From: CAWIXB01 sp963839955
GTDB taxonomy: Bacteria; Actinomycetota; Actinomycetes; JACCUZ01
Direction of reading: 5' to 3'
NCBI GenBank assembly: GCA_963839955.1
Contig: CAWIXB010000001.1
Location: forward strand, 558,001-622,000
Length of the DNA: 64,000 nt
Numbering within the stretch: position 1 is the first letter of the stretch; every line of letters starts with the position of its first letter. Below are positions 41,045 through 49,980 of the stretch, in pieces. Below the pieces are notes generated by a model. It had not been told where the DNA came from, ran no database searches, and was given only the letters and a program-made list of their open reading frames with translations. The position numbers and the translations under genes were made by a program.

Positions 41045-42033
41045 CGCGCGTCGCCGCCATCGACTGCGGCACCAACTCGATCCGCCTGCTCATCGCCGAC
41101 GTCGACCCGGCGTCCGCCACGTTGGGCGACGTCGACCGGCGGATGGAGGTGGTGCGACTCGGCGAGGGTGTCGACCGCACCCGCCGTTTTGCCGATGCCG
41201 CCCTGCGACGGACGTTCGATGCGTGCGAGAGGTACGCCGAGGCGATCCGTGCCGCGGGGGCAGAGAGGGTGCGGTTCGTCGCGACGTCGGCGTCGCGCGA
41301 CGTGGTCAACCGTGACGCCTTCGTCGCGGGCGTCGTCGCCGCGATCGGTGCCGAGCCCGAGGTGATCAGCGGTGACGAAGAAGCTGCGCTCTCGTTCGCG
41401 GGCGCCACGCTGGAGCTGCTGGCGACCGACCACGAGCGGCCGTTCCTCGTCGTCGACATCGGGGGAGGGTCGACCGAGTTCGTCCTGGGTGACGGTGCGG
41501 AGCCTGCACAACTGCATGATCACCTGAGACAAGGGGTGAAACACGGGGGGAAGCAGGGGATGGGGATGGAGGCGTGCTCGGTCGACGTCGGGTGCGTGCG
41601 GCTGACCGAGCGCCACCTGCACTCCGACCCGCCGACCGCCACCGAGGTGGCCGCAGCGCGGGAGGAGGTGGCGGCCGGCGTCGCGCTGGCGGGCGGGACC
41701 GTGCACCTCGACCGGACCCGCACGCTGGTCGGCCTCGCGGGCTCGGTCACCACGGTCGCCGCGACGGCGCTCGACCTGCCGGCGTACGACGCGGAGCGCC
41801 TGCACCACGCGCAGCTGACCGCCGCGGACGTCCGCGCGGCCGTCGACCGCCTGGTCGGCATGTCCCGGGCCGAGCGCGCCGCCCTGCCGTTCATGCATCC
41901 CGGCCGCGTCGACGTCATCGGCGCCGGGGCACTCGTGCTCGAGGGCGTGCTCGACGCGGTGCCGGTCGACGAGCTGGTCGTCAGCGAGCACGACATCCTC
42001 GACGGCATCGCCTGGAGGCTCGTCGGCAGCTGA
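41041..42033 (+). CDS. ppx: Exopolyphosphatase / guanosine pentaphosphatase (Ppx/GppA)
   Basis: 330 residues. Hydrolyses terminal phosphate of polyphosphate or pppGpp. Motifs: VAAIDCGTNSIRLLIADV, ATSASRDVVNRDAF, VVDIGGGSTEFVLGDG and GLAGSVTT. GTG 41041 overlaps the DUF501 stop. A 25-codon in-frame insertion (41500-41574) after FVLGDG breaks the usual continuation to SVDVGCVRLTERH and has unusual codons. Confidence 0.93.
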   Translation: MTRVAAIDCGTNSIRLLIADVDPASATLGDVDRRMEVVRLGEGVDRTRRFADAALRRTFDACERYAEAIRAAGAERVRFVATSASRDVVNRDAFVAGVVAAIGAEPEVISGDEEAALSFAGATLELLATDHERPFLVVDIGGGSTEFVLGDGAEPAQLHDHLRQGVKHGGKQGMGMEACSVDVGCVRLTERHLHSDPPTATEVAAAREEVAAGVALAGGTVHLDRTRTLVGLAGSVTTVAATALDLPAYDAERLHHAQLTAADVRAAVDRLVGMSRAERAALPFMHPGRVDVIGAGALVLEGVLDAVPVDELVVSEHDILDGIAWRLVGS

Positions 42034-42123
42034 CCGGACCCCGGTGTCGGGCCTGCTCAGGCGTGGAAGAGACTGACCCGCAGCCGATCGTCAGTCGGCC
42101 AGGCACGTCGAGGAGGCCCGCCC

Positions 42124-42807
42124 GTGGGAGAGATGGTCAGCTTCGCGAGCAACGGCGACTCGTGCGAGGGCTACCTCGCGCGGCCCGAGTCGGGCGACGG
42201 ACCGGGCGTGATCGTCATCCAGGAGTACTGGGGGCTCGTCGACCACATCAAGACCGTCGCCGATCGAGTGGCGAAGGAGGGCTTCGTCGCCCTCGCACCG
42301 GACTTCTTCCACGGCGCGACGGCGGGCGAGCCCGACGAGGCGATGCGGCTGCTGATGGGTCTCGCGATGGACCGCGCGGCCAAGGACATCGACGGCGCGG
42401 CGCAGTACCTCTCCGCCATGGACGGTGTCGACGACCACGGGGTGGGCGTCGTCGGCTTCTGCATGGGTGGGTCGCTCGCGCTGTGGAGCGGAACCCTCTC
42501 CGACCGGGTCAAGGTGGCGGTCGGCTTCTACCCCGCCATGCCCTGGGAGAAGATGTCGCCGTCCTGGGGCAACTACGCGAACAAGGTCGCGATGATCCAC
42601 GCGTCCGAGGAGGACGGCACTTCGCGCGCCGAGGGCACGCAGACCGCTATCAAGAGCATCGAGCGGGCCGGCGGAGACGTCGAGGTCTACGACTACCCCG
42701 GTTCGCACCACGCGTTCTTCAACGACGAGCGCCCCGAGGTCCACTCCAAGGAGCACGCCGACAAGGCCTGGCGACGGACCATCAACCTCTTCAAGTCCCG
42801 GCTGTAG
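42124..42807 (+). CDS. Dienelactone hydrolase family protein
   Basis: 227-residue alpha/beta-hydrolase. The nucleophile is the Cys of GFCMGG; the histidine is in GSHHAFFND, and an acidic residue lies between them, the Cys-Asp-His triad of dienelactone hydrolases. EYWGLVDHIKTVADR and APDFFHG are family landmarks. GTG 42124 has GAGGAGG upstream. Substrate not inferable. Confidence 0.88.
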   Translation: MGEMVSFASNGDSCEGYLARPESGDGPGVIVIQEYWGLVDHIKTVADRVAKEGFVALAPDFFHGATAGEPDEAMRLLMGLAMDRAAKDIDGAAQYLSAMDGVDDHGVGVVGFCMGGSLALWSGTLSDRVKVAVGFYPAMPWEKMSPSWGNYANKVAMIHASEEDGTSRAEGTQTAIKSIERAGGDVEVYDYPGSHHAFFNDERPEVHSKEHADKAWRRTINLFKSRL

Positions 42808-43629
42808 GTGTCCGCCGGCGTCGTGGGCCCGGTGCCGCCGGGCACCGGCTGGCCGGGCGACCCGGCCACGGCGTCGACCCCGGTGGCGCGCAGCGCCGAC
42901 GACGTACGCCGTGCGGCCGCCACGTCCACCGGGCTCGGCGACCTCGGGGCGCGGGTGTCGGTCTGCCGGGCGTGCCCGCGCCTTGTGGCATGGCGGGAGC
43001 AGGTCGCGGTCGAGAAGCGCCGGTCGTTCGCGGCCGAGCCGTACTGGGGCCGGCCCATCCCCGGCTGGGGCGACCCGTCACCGCGGATCCTGATCGTCGG
43101 GCTCGCACCCGCGGCCCATGGCGGCAACCGCACGGGCCGGATCTTCACCGGTGACCGCAGCGGCGACTGGCTGTTCGCGTCGATGCACCGGGTCGGGTTG
43201 GCGACGCAGGCGACGAGCACGCACGCGGCCGACGGCCAGCGGCTGGTGCGCGCCAGGCTGGTCGCCGCGGTCCGGTGCGCGCCACCGGCCAACGCACCGA
43301 CACCGGACGAGCGCGACACCTGTGCGCCGTGGCTCGACGCCGAGATGGCAACGGTCCTGCCCGACCTGGTGGCGATCGTGGCTCTCGGCGCCTTCGCGTG
43401 GCAGGCCGCGCTCGCCTCGCTCGGCCGGCTCGGCCACGTACTGCCGAGGCCGTTGCCGCGCTTCGGTCATGGCGCGGAGGCGGTTGTCACAGGGCTGCAC
43501 CTGCTCGGCTCGTTCCACCCCAGCCAGCAGAACACCTTCACCGGGCGACTCACGGAGGACATGCTCGATGCGGTGCTTGCCCGGGCGGTCTCTCTCGCCG
43601 ACTCCGGCGCCCATACGCTGGAGCCATGA
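42808..43629 (+). CDS. Type 5 uracil-DNA glycosylase (UdgB-like)
   Basis: 273 residues. 4Fe-4S uracil-DNA glycosylase; cysteines in VCRACPRL plus later Cys supply the cluster. Active-site motif GLAPAAHGGNRTGRIFTGD and C-terminal GSFHPSQQNTFTGRL mark UdgB rather than family 4. Removes uracil and deaminated purines. GTG starts immediately after the previous stop; ATGA overlap with the NDH-2 gene. Confidence 0.9.
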   Translation: MSAGVVGPVPPGTGWPGDPATASTPVARSADDVRRAAATSTGLGDLGARVSVCRACPRLVAWREQVAVEKRRSFAAEPYWGRPIPGWGDPSPRILIVGLAPAAHGGNRTGRIFTGDRSGDWLFASMHRVGLATQATSTHAADGQRLVRARLVAAVRCAPPANAPTPDERDTCAPWLDAEMATVLPDLVAIVALGAFAWQAALASLGRLGHVLPRPLPRFGHGAEAVVTGLHLLGSFHPSQQNTFTGRLTEDMLDAVLARAVSLADSGAHTLEP

Positions 43630-44939
43630 GCGCCGAGCGGACCCGCATTCTCGTCGTCGGGGGTGGTTACGTCGGGATGTACGCCGCTCTGCGGATGCAG
43701 CGTCGACTGCGCCGCGAGCTGCGTGAGAAGAAGGTCGAGATCATCGTCATCGACCCGCGCTCCTACATGACCTACCAGCCGTTCCTGCCCGAGGCGGCCG
43801 CCGGCAGTGTCGAGCCGCGCCACGTCGTGGTGCCGCTGCGCCGGGTGCTCGACAAGTGCGAGATCCTCACCGGCCACGTCATCGGCGCCGACCCCGACCG
43901 ACGGACGGTGCGCGTGCAGCCGACCCGTGGCGAGGCCTACGACCTCACCTACGAGGTGCTCGTCATGTCGCCCGGCTCCATCGCGCGCACCCTGCCGATC
44001 CCCGGCCTCGCCGAGACGGGCATCGGCTTCAAGCAGGTCGAGGAAGCCATCGCGCTGCGCAACCAGGTGCTGGAGAAGCTCGACATCGCCACGTCCGTCA
44101 CCGACCACGCGGCCCGTCGCGCGCTGCTCACCTTCGTCTTCGTCGGCGGCGGCTACGCCGGCATCGAGGCGCTCGCCGAGCTCGAGGACATGGCGCGCTA
44201 CGCGACCCGCTACTACCCCGACCTGTCCAAGGGTGACATGCGGTTCGTGCTGGTCGAGGCGACCGGTCGCATCCTGCCCGAGGTGGGGGAGGACCTCGGC
44301 CGCTACACCGTCGACGTGCTGCGCAAGCGCGGGATCGAGGTGCGGCTCGACACGCGCCTCGAGTCGTGCGTCGGTGGTCACGTCGTGCTCTCCGACGGGG
44401 AGGAGTTCGACGCCGAGACCCTCGTCTGGACCGCCGGCGTCAAGGCGAACCCGGTGCTCGCGCGCACCGGCCTGCCCCTGGACGACAAGGGCCGGGTCCG
44501 GTGCCGGACCGACCTGCGCGTCGAGGGGTGCGAGGGCGTGTGGTCCGCCGGTGACGGCGCCGCCGTGCCCGACGTCACCCACCCGGGGGAGATGACGAGC
44601 CCGAGCGCCCAGCACGCCGTCCGGCAGGCCAAGGTGCTCGGTGACAACGTCGCTCGGGTGCTGCGCGGCCGATCGTCGCGGGCCTACGTGCACAAGCACG
44701 TCGGCTCGGTGGCCTCGCTCGGTCTGCACAAGGGCGTGGCGCAGGTCTACGGCGTGAAGCTGCGCGGCTGGCCGGCGTGGTTCATGCACCGCACCTACCA
44801 CCTGAGCCGGGTGCCGACCTTCAACCGCAAGGTGCGGGTGGCCCTGGACTGGACCCTGGCGCTGTTCTTCCGTCGTGAGGTCGTCTCCCTCGGGTCGCTC
44901 CAGCACCCCCGCGACGAGTTCAGCGTCGCCAGCAAGTGA
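43626..44939 (+). CDS. Type II NADH dehydrogenase-like FAD oxidoreductase
   Basis: 437 residues. FAD-binding GGGYVGMYAALRMQRR at the N-terminus, a second dinucleotide motif FVGGGYAGIEALAEL, WTAGVKANP and AGDGAAVPD. The C-terminal helix region (WPAWFMHRTYHL) can anchor the enzyme to the membrane, as in Ndh-2, which oxidises NADH and reduces menaquinone without pumping protons. ATG start overlaps the UdgB stop. Confidence 0.88.
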   Translation: MSAERTRILVVGGGYVGMYAALRMQRRLRRELREKKVEIIVIDPRSYMTYQPFLPEAAAGSVEPRHVVVPLRRVLDKCEILTGHVIGADPDRRTVRVQPTRGEAYDLTYEVLVMSPGSIARTLPIPGLAETGIGFKQVEEAIALRNQVLEKLDIATSVTDHAARRALLTFVFVGGGYAGIEALAELEDMARYATRYYPDLSKGDMRFVLVEATGRILPEVGEDLGRYTVDVLRKRGIEVRLDTRLESCVGGHVVLSDGEEFDAETLVWTAGVKANPVLARTGLPLDDKGRVRCRTDLRVEGCEGVWSAGDGAAVPDVTHPGEMTSPSAQHAVRQAKVLGDNVARVLRGRSSRAYVHKHVGSVASLGLHKGVAQVYGVKLRGWPAWFMHRTYHLSRVPTFNRKVRVALDWTLALFFRREVVSLGSLQHPRDEFSVASK

Positions 44940-44967
44940 TGACGCACCTGGGGGGAGCGCGCGGCAC

Positions 44968-44973
44968 TAGTCT
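44968..44973 (+). promoter_or_regulatory. -10 box for tRNA-Leu
   Basis: TAGTCT, 33 bp before the mature tRNA. Confidence 0.4.
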
Positions 44974-45006
44974 CGGGGGCGTCGGTCAGGCCCGGATCCT
45001 CGGCTG

Positions 45007-45088
45007 GCCCGGATGGCGGAACAGGCAGACGCAGGGGGCTTAAACCCCCCGGCCGAGAGGCGTGCGGGTTCGAACCCCGCTCCGGGCA
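45007..45088 (+). tRNA. tRNA-Leu (TAA anticodon)
   Basis: Acceptor GCCCGGA pairs with TCCGGGC, discriminator A. Anticodon loop CTTAAAC in a G/C stem gives anticodon TAA; the long variable arm (CGGCCGAGAGGCGT) is of class II. T-loop TTCGAAC. 82 nt, no CCA encoded. Confidence 0.95.
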
Positions 45089-45183
45089 CGGCGCCCCGTG
45101 CTTTCGTGGCCGGCCCTGGGCTTTCCTGCCGGCCATCGGAGCGTCACCCGTACGGGCGGGAACCGTGCCAGCCCCGCTCGCGT

Positions 45184-45189
45184 TACCCT
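45184..45189 (+). promoter_or_regulatory. -10 box for the Bax1-like gene
   Basis: TACCCT, about 46 bp before the chosen start codon, in the 146-bp gap after tRNA-Leu. Confidence 0.45.
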
Positions 45190-45234
45190 GGCGAACACAC
45201 CCGTAACGCGCGGGTGCCCATGCGGAGGGACGTC

Positions 45235-46014
45235 ATGCAGAGCCGGAACCCTGTCTTCAGCAACAGCGACGCGTTCTCGCAGCGCGGTGGGGGCTACGCC
45301 ACGTTCAACGAGGCGCCGCCCGCCCAGCAGCTCGAGGAGATGTACAGCGCCCCGTCGGCCACCGGAGTCAACACCGGCCGGATGACGATGGACGACGTCG
45401 TCATCAAGACCGGTCTGATGTTCGCCGTGCTGCTTCCGCTGGCCGTGGTGAACTTCATGGTCGGCAGCCCGCTGCTGACCTTCGGCGGCATGATCGTCGG
45501 CCTCGTGCTCGGACTCGTCGTCGCCTTCAAGGGGTCGACCAACCCCGCCCTGATCCTGTCCTACGCCGCGGCAGAGGGCCTGTTCGTCGGCGGCATCAGC
45601 AAGGTCTTCGAGGATGCGTGGGACGGCGTCGTCGCACAGGCCGTGCTCGGCACGCTCGCGGTCTTCGCGGTGGCACTGTTCGCCTACAAGAGCGGCCGCG
45701 TGCGCGCCACGCCCAAGTTCCGTCGCACCGTGCTCATCGCGATGGGTGGCTACCTGGTCTTCTGCCTGGTGAACCTCGGCGCCGTGCTGATCACCGGCAA
45801 CGACTTCCGTTCGGGGTGGCTGGGCGCGCTGATCGGGCTGTTCGCGGTGGGTCTCGCCGCAGCCATGTTGATCCTCGACTTCGACTTTGCCGAGCAGGGC
45901 GTGAAGAACGGACTGCCGCAGCGATTCGCCTGGCTCGCGGCGTTCGGTCTCGTCGTCACCCTGGTCTGGCTCTACATCGAGATGCTCCGGCTGATCGCGA
46001 TCTTTCGGGAGTGA
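45235..46014 (+). CDS. Bax inhibitor-1/YccA family membrane protein
   Basis: 259 residues. A soluble N-terminus of about 60 residues precedes seven hydrophobic segments, including the YccA-type GLFVGGISKVFEDAW and DFDFAEQGVKNGLPQRFAW regions. Ion leak/stress roles are known for the superfamily, but not here. ATG 45235 has GGAGG 6 nt upstream; an earlier ATG at 45220 would contain that site. Confidence 0.88.
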   Translation: MQSRNPVFSNSDAFSQRGGGYATFNEAPPAQQLEEMYSAPSATGVNTGRMTMDDVVIKTGLMFAVLLPLAVVNFMVGSPLLTFGGMIVGLVLGLVVAFKGSTNPALILSYAAAEGLFVGGISKVFEDAWDGVVAQAVLGTLAVFAVALFAYKSGRVRATPKFRRTVLIAMGGYLVFCLVNLGAVLITGNDFRSGWLGALIGLFAVGLAAAMLILDFDFAEQGVKNGLPQRFAWLAAFGLVVTLVWLYIEMLRLIAIFRE

Positions 46015-46030
46015 CTGACCGGGCGACGCC

Positions 46031-46450
46031 TCAGCCCTCGAAGTTCGGCCCGGCCCGCTCGATGACGAACCGGACCAGGACACGATGCTGCGCGCGCATG
46101 GCCGTGCGGTAGTCGTCCCAGTCGGGGTGCTCTCCCGAGACACGCCGGTAGTAGTCCTCCAGCAGGTCCATGGCCCCGGGCATGGACACGATCTCGGCGC
46201 TGCCCTCGACCTGGCCCCACTGGCCGAAGAAGCCTTCGCCGAGCAGGCACAGGCCGATCCGCGGGTCACGGCGGAGGTTGCGCACCTTCGCCGCCGTCTC
46301 GCGGGTCGAGATGATCACCCGGCCCTCCCCGTCGACGCCGGCGAGCACCGGCGAGAGCTGCGGGCGACCGTCGGCGCGGAACGTCGCGACGACGGCGTGG
46401 TGGTGCTCGGCGAGAAAGGCCTGCGCGTCGGTCGTGGCAAAGGTAGTCAT
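46031..46450 (-). CDS. PPOX-class (F420- or flavin-dependent) oxidoreductase
   Basis: 139-residue split-barrel protein of the pyridoxamine-phosphate-oxidase-like class (HHHAVVATFRADGRPQLSPV, RVIISTRETAAKVRNLRRDPRIGLCLLG). Actinobacterial members often bind F420. ATG 46450 gives the common MTTF start; it lies in the first copy of a 44-bp tandem repeat that fills the space to the IclR gene. Confidence 0.85.
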   Translation of the reverse strand: MTTFATTDAQAFLAEHHHAVVATFRADGRPQLSPVLAGVDGEGRVIISTRETAAKVRNLRRDPRIGLCLLGEGFFGQWGQVEGSAEIVSMPGAMDLLEDYYRRVSGEHPDWDDYRTAMRAQHRVLVRFVIERAGPNFEG

Positions 46451-46548
46451 GACGTCATCACGCCTGCACATCGGTTCGTGGTGAAGGTAGTCATGGCGTC
46501 ATCACGCCTGCACATCGGTTCGTGGTGAAGGTAGTCATGGCGTCATCA
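46440..46548. repeat. 44-bp tandem repeat, about 2.5 copies, between PPOX and IclR genes
   Basis: Units begin at 46440, 46484 and 46528 (last one 21 bp); copies 1 and 2 differ by one base. Each unit carries the PPOX start region (CAT in plus-strand sense) and sequence like the IclR gene end, so the array looks like duplication of the gene junction. Confidence 0.9.
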
Positions 46549-47329
46549 GGCCGGCGTGGACCGACTCCTTCGTCGCTCCGAGGATCTCCGACACAGCCCA
46601 CGCAGCGTCGCGCACTCGAGGGCCCAGCGTCCAGAGCCGCTCGTCGGACAGACGCACCTCCGGCCCGCTGATGCTCAGCGCACCGGCGACGCCGCCGCTC
46701 TGGTCGAAGATCGGGCCGCTCACGCTACGCACGCCGGGAATCCGCTCGGCGTAGGACACCGCGAACCGGCGGGACCTGATCTCGTCGAGCTGCCGGCGCA
46801 GCGCCGCGGGATCGGTGAGCGTCGTCGGCGTACCGGCGACGATCGGGCGGGCCAGCACGGCGTCGCGTCGCGACGCGGGGAGCAGGGCCAGCATGAGCTT
46901 GCCGGGCGCGCCGTACGGCAGCGCGATCGGCTCACCCAGCTCGGTGTACGTGCGTCGCAGTGGGTGGTGGCTCTCGACCTGGTCGACCACGACCCGCTCG
47001 TTGCTCGGCAGCAGCTCGTGCAAGCCGACAGTCTCGTCGACCTCGTTGCGCAGGACGGTCATGACCGGCAGGGCAGCGTCGCGCAGGGTCGTCGGTGCCG
47101 CGCCCGCGCGCACCAGCTGGACGGGCAGTGACCCGAGGGTGTACCGGCGGTCGGCCAGCTGCCGCACCAGCCGGTTGGCGTGCATGGACGACAGCAACCG
47201 GTGCGTGGTGCTGGTGGACAGGCCGGTCGCCCGGGAGAGGTCGCTGAGACTGAGCACCTGCGACTGGTGGCTGAAGCAGCGCAGGATCGACACGGCGCGA
47301 TCGATCGACTGCACCCCGTGGGCACTCAC
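46535..47329 (-). CDS. IclR-family transcriptional regulator
   Basis: 264 residues. N-terminal winged helix (SIDRAVSILRCFSHQ, LSLSDLSRATGLSTSTTHRLL) and C-terminal IclR effector domain (GAPGKLMLALLP, GPIFDQSGGVAGALSISGP). It is divergent from the CoA-transferase operon and probably controls it, with an organic acid or CoA thioester as ligand. GTG 47329. Confidence 0.92.
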   Translation of the reverse strand: MSAHGVQSIDRAVSILRCFSHQSQVLSLSDLSRATGLSTSTTHRLLSSMHANRLVRQLADRRYTLGSLPVQLVRAGAAPTTLRDAALPVMTVLRNEVDETVGLHELLPSNERVVVDQVESHHPLRRTYTELGEPIALPYGAPGKLMLALLPASRRDAVLARPIVAGTPTTLTDPAALRRQLDEIRSRRFAVSYAERIPGVRSVSGPIFDQSGGVAGALSISGPEVRLSDERLWTLGPRVRDAAWAVSEILGATKESVHAGLMTP

Positions 47330-47417
47330 CTCTGATCGCCCCCTTTCGGCTGGCCGGCACCCGGTGCCCCCTTGACGGGTGCCCGATATGCCCCTTACGG
47401 TCTTGGAACTTTTCTAC

Positions 47418-47440
47418 ATCGTGACACATCTTCCCACGAT
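47418..47440. promoter_or_regulatory. Candidate IclR operator
   Basis: Inverted repeat ATCGTG - 11 nt - CACGAT centred in the 131-bp divergent gap between the IclR and CoA-transferase genes, flanked by AT-richer promoter-like sequence. Confidence 0.45.
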
Positions 47441-47460
47441 ACGGAAACGAGGTCGATGGG

Positions 47461-48678
47461 ATGCTTCCCCTGGATGGCTTTCGGGTGCTCGACCTGACCC
47501 GCTACCTCTCCGGGCCCTACGCCACGATGGTGCTCGCCGAGCTCGGTGCCGACGTCGTCAAGGTTGAGCGCTTCCCGGACGGGGACGACTCACGACGACT
47601 CAGCCCGAAGATCAACGGCGAGAGCTACCCGTTCGCGATGCCCAACCGCAGCAAGCGCAGCCTGGCCATCGACCTCAAGAGCGACGCCGGCCGCGAGCTC
47701 TTCCTGACCCTTGCCAAGGATGCAGATCTCGTCATCGAGAACTTCCGGCCGGGTGTGGTCAAGCGACTGGGCATCGACTACGAGGCGGTGCGTGGCGTGC
47801 GGCCGGACATCCTCTACTGCTCGATCAGTGGCTACGGCCAGACCGGCCCGTACCGTGACCGGCCGGGCTTCGACATCATGGCGCAGGGCGTCGTCGGCTT
47901 CCTGCGGATGACCGGCCAGCCCGACGGCAAGCCCGCCAAGGTCGGCATCGCGATCAACGACATCGCTGCGGGCGCGACGGCGATCTACTCGGTGATGGCC
48001 GCCGAGATGATGCGGCGTCAGACCGGCGAGGGGCAGTACATCGACATCTCCCTCGTCGACGCAGGGCTCGCCTGGACGATCTGGGAGTCGGGTGCGTTCT
48101 TCGCCGACGGCGAGCTGCCGCAGCCCACCGGCACCCGCCACCGCCGGTCCACGCCCTACCAGGCCTTCCGCACGTCCGACGGCTACGTGACGATCGGCGC
48201 CAACAACGAGCGTCTCTGGCAGCGACTCGTGCACGACGTGGTACGCCGTCCCGAGTGGGCGACAGATCCGCGGTTCGCGACGCTCGCGGACCGGATGGCG
48301 AACATCGACGAGCTCGAGCGGGTCATCGAGTCGGTCACCACCACAGCGACCACGGACGAGTGGGTCGACATACTCGACAAGGCCGGCGTACCCGGCGGTC
48401 CCGTGCTGACCTATGACCAAGCGCTCGAGAACCCGCACGTGCTGGCTCGCGACATGGTGGTCGACCTCGACCACCCGATCATCGGGCCGATGCGCACGAT
48501 CGGCACCGGCGCACGCTTCAACCAGATGGACTTCGCCGTCCGCGGACCCGCGCCGTGGCTCGGCCAGCACACCAGCGACGTCCTGCGCGAGGCCGGTCTC
48601 GACGAGGCATCGGTCCGCGGCCTGTTCGATGCGGGCGTCGTCTTCGATCAGCATCCTGACGTCGTCGTGGACAGGTGA
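47461..48678 (+). CDS. Family III CoA transferase (CaiB/BaiF)
   Basis: 405 residues. Moves CoA from a donor such as succinyl-CoA to a carboxylic acid. It shows LDLTRYLSGPYATMVLAELGADVVKVE at the N-terminus, NRSKRSLAIDLK, VIENFRPGVVKRLGIDYEAV and the GYGQTGPY loop; the catalytic Asp would lie in the middle of the protein (FDIMAQG region). First gene of an operon with an enoyl-CoA hydratase, thioesterase, TctCBA transporter and LhgO, so the acceptor may be a C5 or hydroxylated dicarboxylate. Substrate not proven. Confidence 0.9.
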   Translation: MLPLDGFRVLDLTRYLSGPYATMVLAELGADVVKVERFPDGDDSRRLSPKINGESYPFAMPNRSKRSLAIDLKSDAGRELFLTLAKDADLVIENFRPGVVKRLGIDYEAVRGVRPDILYCSISGYGQTGPYRDRPGFDIMAQGVVGFLRMTGQPDGKPAKVGIAINDIAAGATAIYSVMAAEMMRRQTGEGQYIDISLVDAGLAWTIWESGAFFADGELPQPTGTRHRRSTPYQAFRTSDGYVTIGANNERLWQRLVHDVVRRPEWATDPRFATLADRMANIDELERVIESVTTTATTDEWVDILDKAGVPGGPVLTYDQALENPHVLARDMVVDLDHPIIGPMRTIGTGARFNQMDFAVRGPAPWLGQHTSDVLREAGLDEASVRGLFDAGVVFDQHPDVVVDR

Positions 48679-48681
48679 GTG

Positions 48682-49470
48682 ATGACCGACAACGAAGACC
48701 TGCTGGTGCGTCGTCAAGGCGCCGTCGCCACCCTCGTGCTCAACCGGCCGGACAGCCACAATGCGATCCGGCTCGGGATGTACGAGGCGCTGCCCGACGT
48801 GGTGCGCGGCATCGACAATGACCCCGCGGTCAAGGTTCTTGTCGTCCGCGGGGCGGGTCAGAAGGCGTTCGCCTCAGGCGCGGACATCAGTGAGTTCCGC
48901 GAGGTGCGCGCCAATACCGACAGCGCCCGGTCGTACAACGCCCGTGTCGCCGACGCGGAGCGTGCACTGGAAAGCATGACCAAGCCCACCGTCGCGATGG
49001 TTCACGGCTACTGCATCGGAGGCGGGGCCGGGCTGGCGCTTGCCTGCGACCTTCGCTTCGCCGACGAGCGTGCTCGCTTCGCGATAACACCGGCCAAGCT
49101 CGGGCTGGTCTACAGCCTCGAGTCGACGAAGCGGCTGGTGGACCTCGTCGGACCGGCCCAGGCCAAGTGGGTGCTGATGTCCGGCCAGCAGGTGATGGCC
49201 GCGCGTGCGCACACACTCGGCCTCTTCGACGAGGTCGTGCCTGTCGACGACCTCGAGAAGCTCACCTACGAGTTCGCCGAGCTGCTCACGACGCGAGCAC
49301 AATTCACCGTGCGGGCCGTCAAGTCCATCGTCAACCGGATCGTTTCGGGCCAGACCGCGGACGACGAAGAGACGCGCGACCTGCGGAACTCGTCGTTCGA
49401 CACCGAGGACTATGCCGAGGGCGTGCGGGCGTTCCTCGAGAAGCGCTCGCCCAGGTTCACCTGGTCATGA
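48682..49470 (+). CDS. Enoyl-CoA hydratase/isomerase
   Basis: 262-residue crotonase-fold protein. The oxyanion-hole segments are FASGADISEF and GYCIGGGAGLALACDLRFA. Product family includes hydratases, isomerases, hydrolases and lyases. ATG 48682, 3 bp after the CoA-transferase stop (an adjacent GTG at 48679 is equally possible). Acts presumably on the CoA ester formed by the previous enzyme. Confidence 0.9.
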   Translation: MTDNEDLLVRRQGAVATLVLNRPDSHNAIRLGMYEALPDVVRGIDNDPAVKVLVVRGAGQKAFASGADISEFREVRANTDSARSYNARVADAERALESMTKPTVAMVHGYCIGGGAGLALACDLRFADERARFAITPAKLGLVYSLESTKRLVDLVGPAQAKWVLMSGQQVMAARAHTLGLFDEVVPVDDLEKLTYEFAELLTTRAQFTVRAVKSIVNRIVSGQTADDEETRDLRNSSFDTEDYAEGVRAFLEKRSPRFTWS

Positions 49471-49934
49471 ACGAAGACAGCGTCGACGGCGTGAGCCCCG
49501 AACTCGTCCGGGGCCGGGTCGAGGACGCGATCGCAACGTCGCGGCCGGCGTTCGGGGCGTTCTTCCTGGCACGCTTGCTCGACCTGCGCATCGACTACGA
49601 CGACGACGTGCAGGGCGTGGAGGTGCGCCTGCCCTACGCAGACTTCCTGTGCAACCCCCAGGGCTCGGTGCACGGCGGCATTCTCACCACCGTCATGGAC
49701 ATCTCGATGGGTCACCTCTGTCATCGCTATCTCTCGACGGCGGTGACAGTGGAGATGCAGGTGCGGTTCTTCCGTGCCGTGCTCGGCGACTGCCGCGCCG
49801 TGGGCAGGCTGCTCCGCCCGGGACGGCGAATCGTCCATCTCGAGTCACGGCTCTACGACGACTCCGACCGCCTGGTGGCCTTCGGCACAGCCACCTGGCA
49901 TCGGCTCGACAAGGTTTCTGCCAGCCAGACATAG
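49467..49934 (+). CDS. PaaI-type hotdog acyl-CoA thioesterase
   Basis: 155 residues. Hotdog fold with NPQGSVHGGILTTVMDISMGHL, the PaaI/4HBT signature (Gly-Gly and acidic residue). Hydrolyses a CoA thioester or protects CoA supply. ATG 49467 overlaps the hydratase stop (ATGA). Confidence 0.85.
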   Translation: MNEDSVDGVSPELVRGRVEDAIATSRPAFGAFFLARLLDLRIDYDDDVQGVEVRLPYADFLCNPQGSVHGGILTTVMDISMGHLCHRYLSTAVTVEMQVRFFRAVLGDCRAVGRLLRPGRRIVHLESRLYDDSDRLVAFGTATWHRLDKVSASQT

Positions 49935-49980
49935 CTCCCAGCAGCGAGCCCGCGTCCCGCGGGGCATAGGAGGTCAGCAC

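Noticed and set aside
46440..46548. CRISPR array
   Set aside because: Units are contiguous with no unique spacers; simple tandem duplication.
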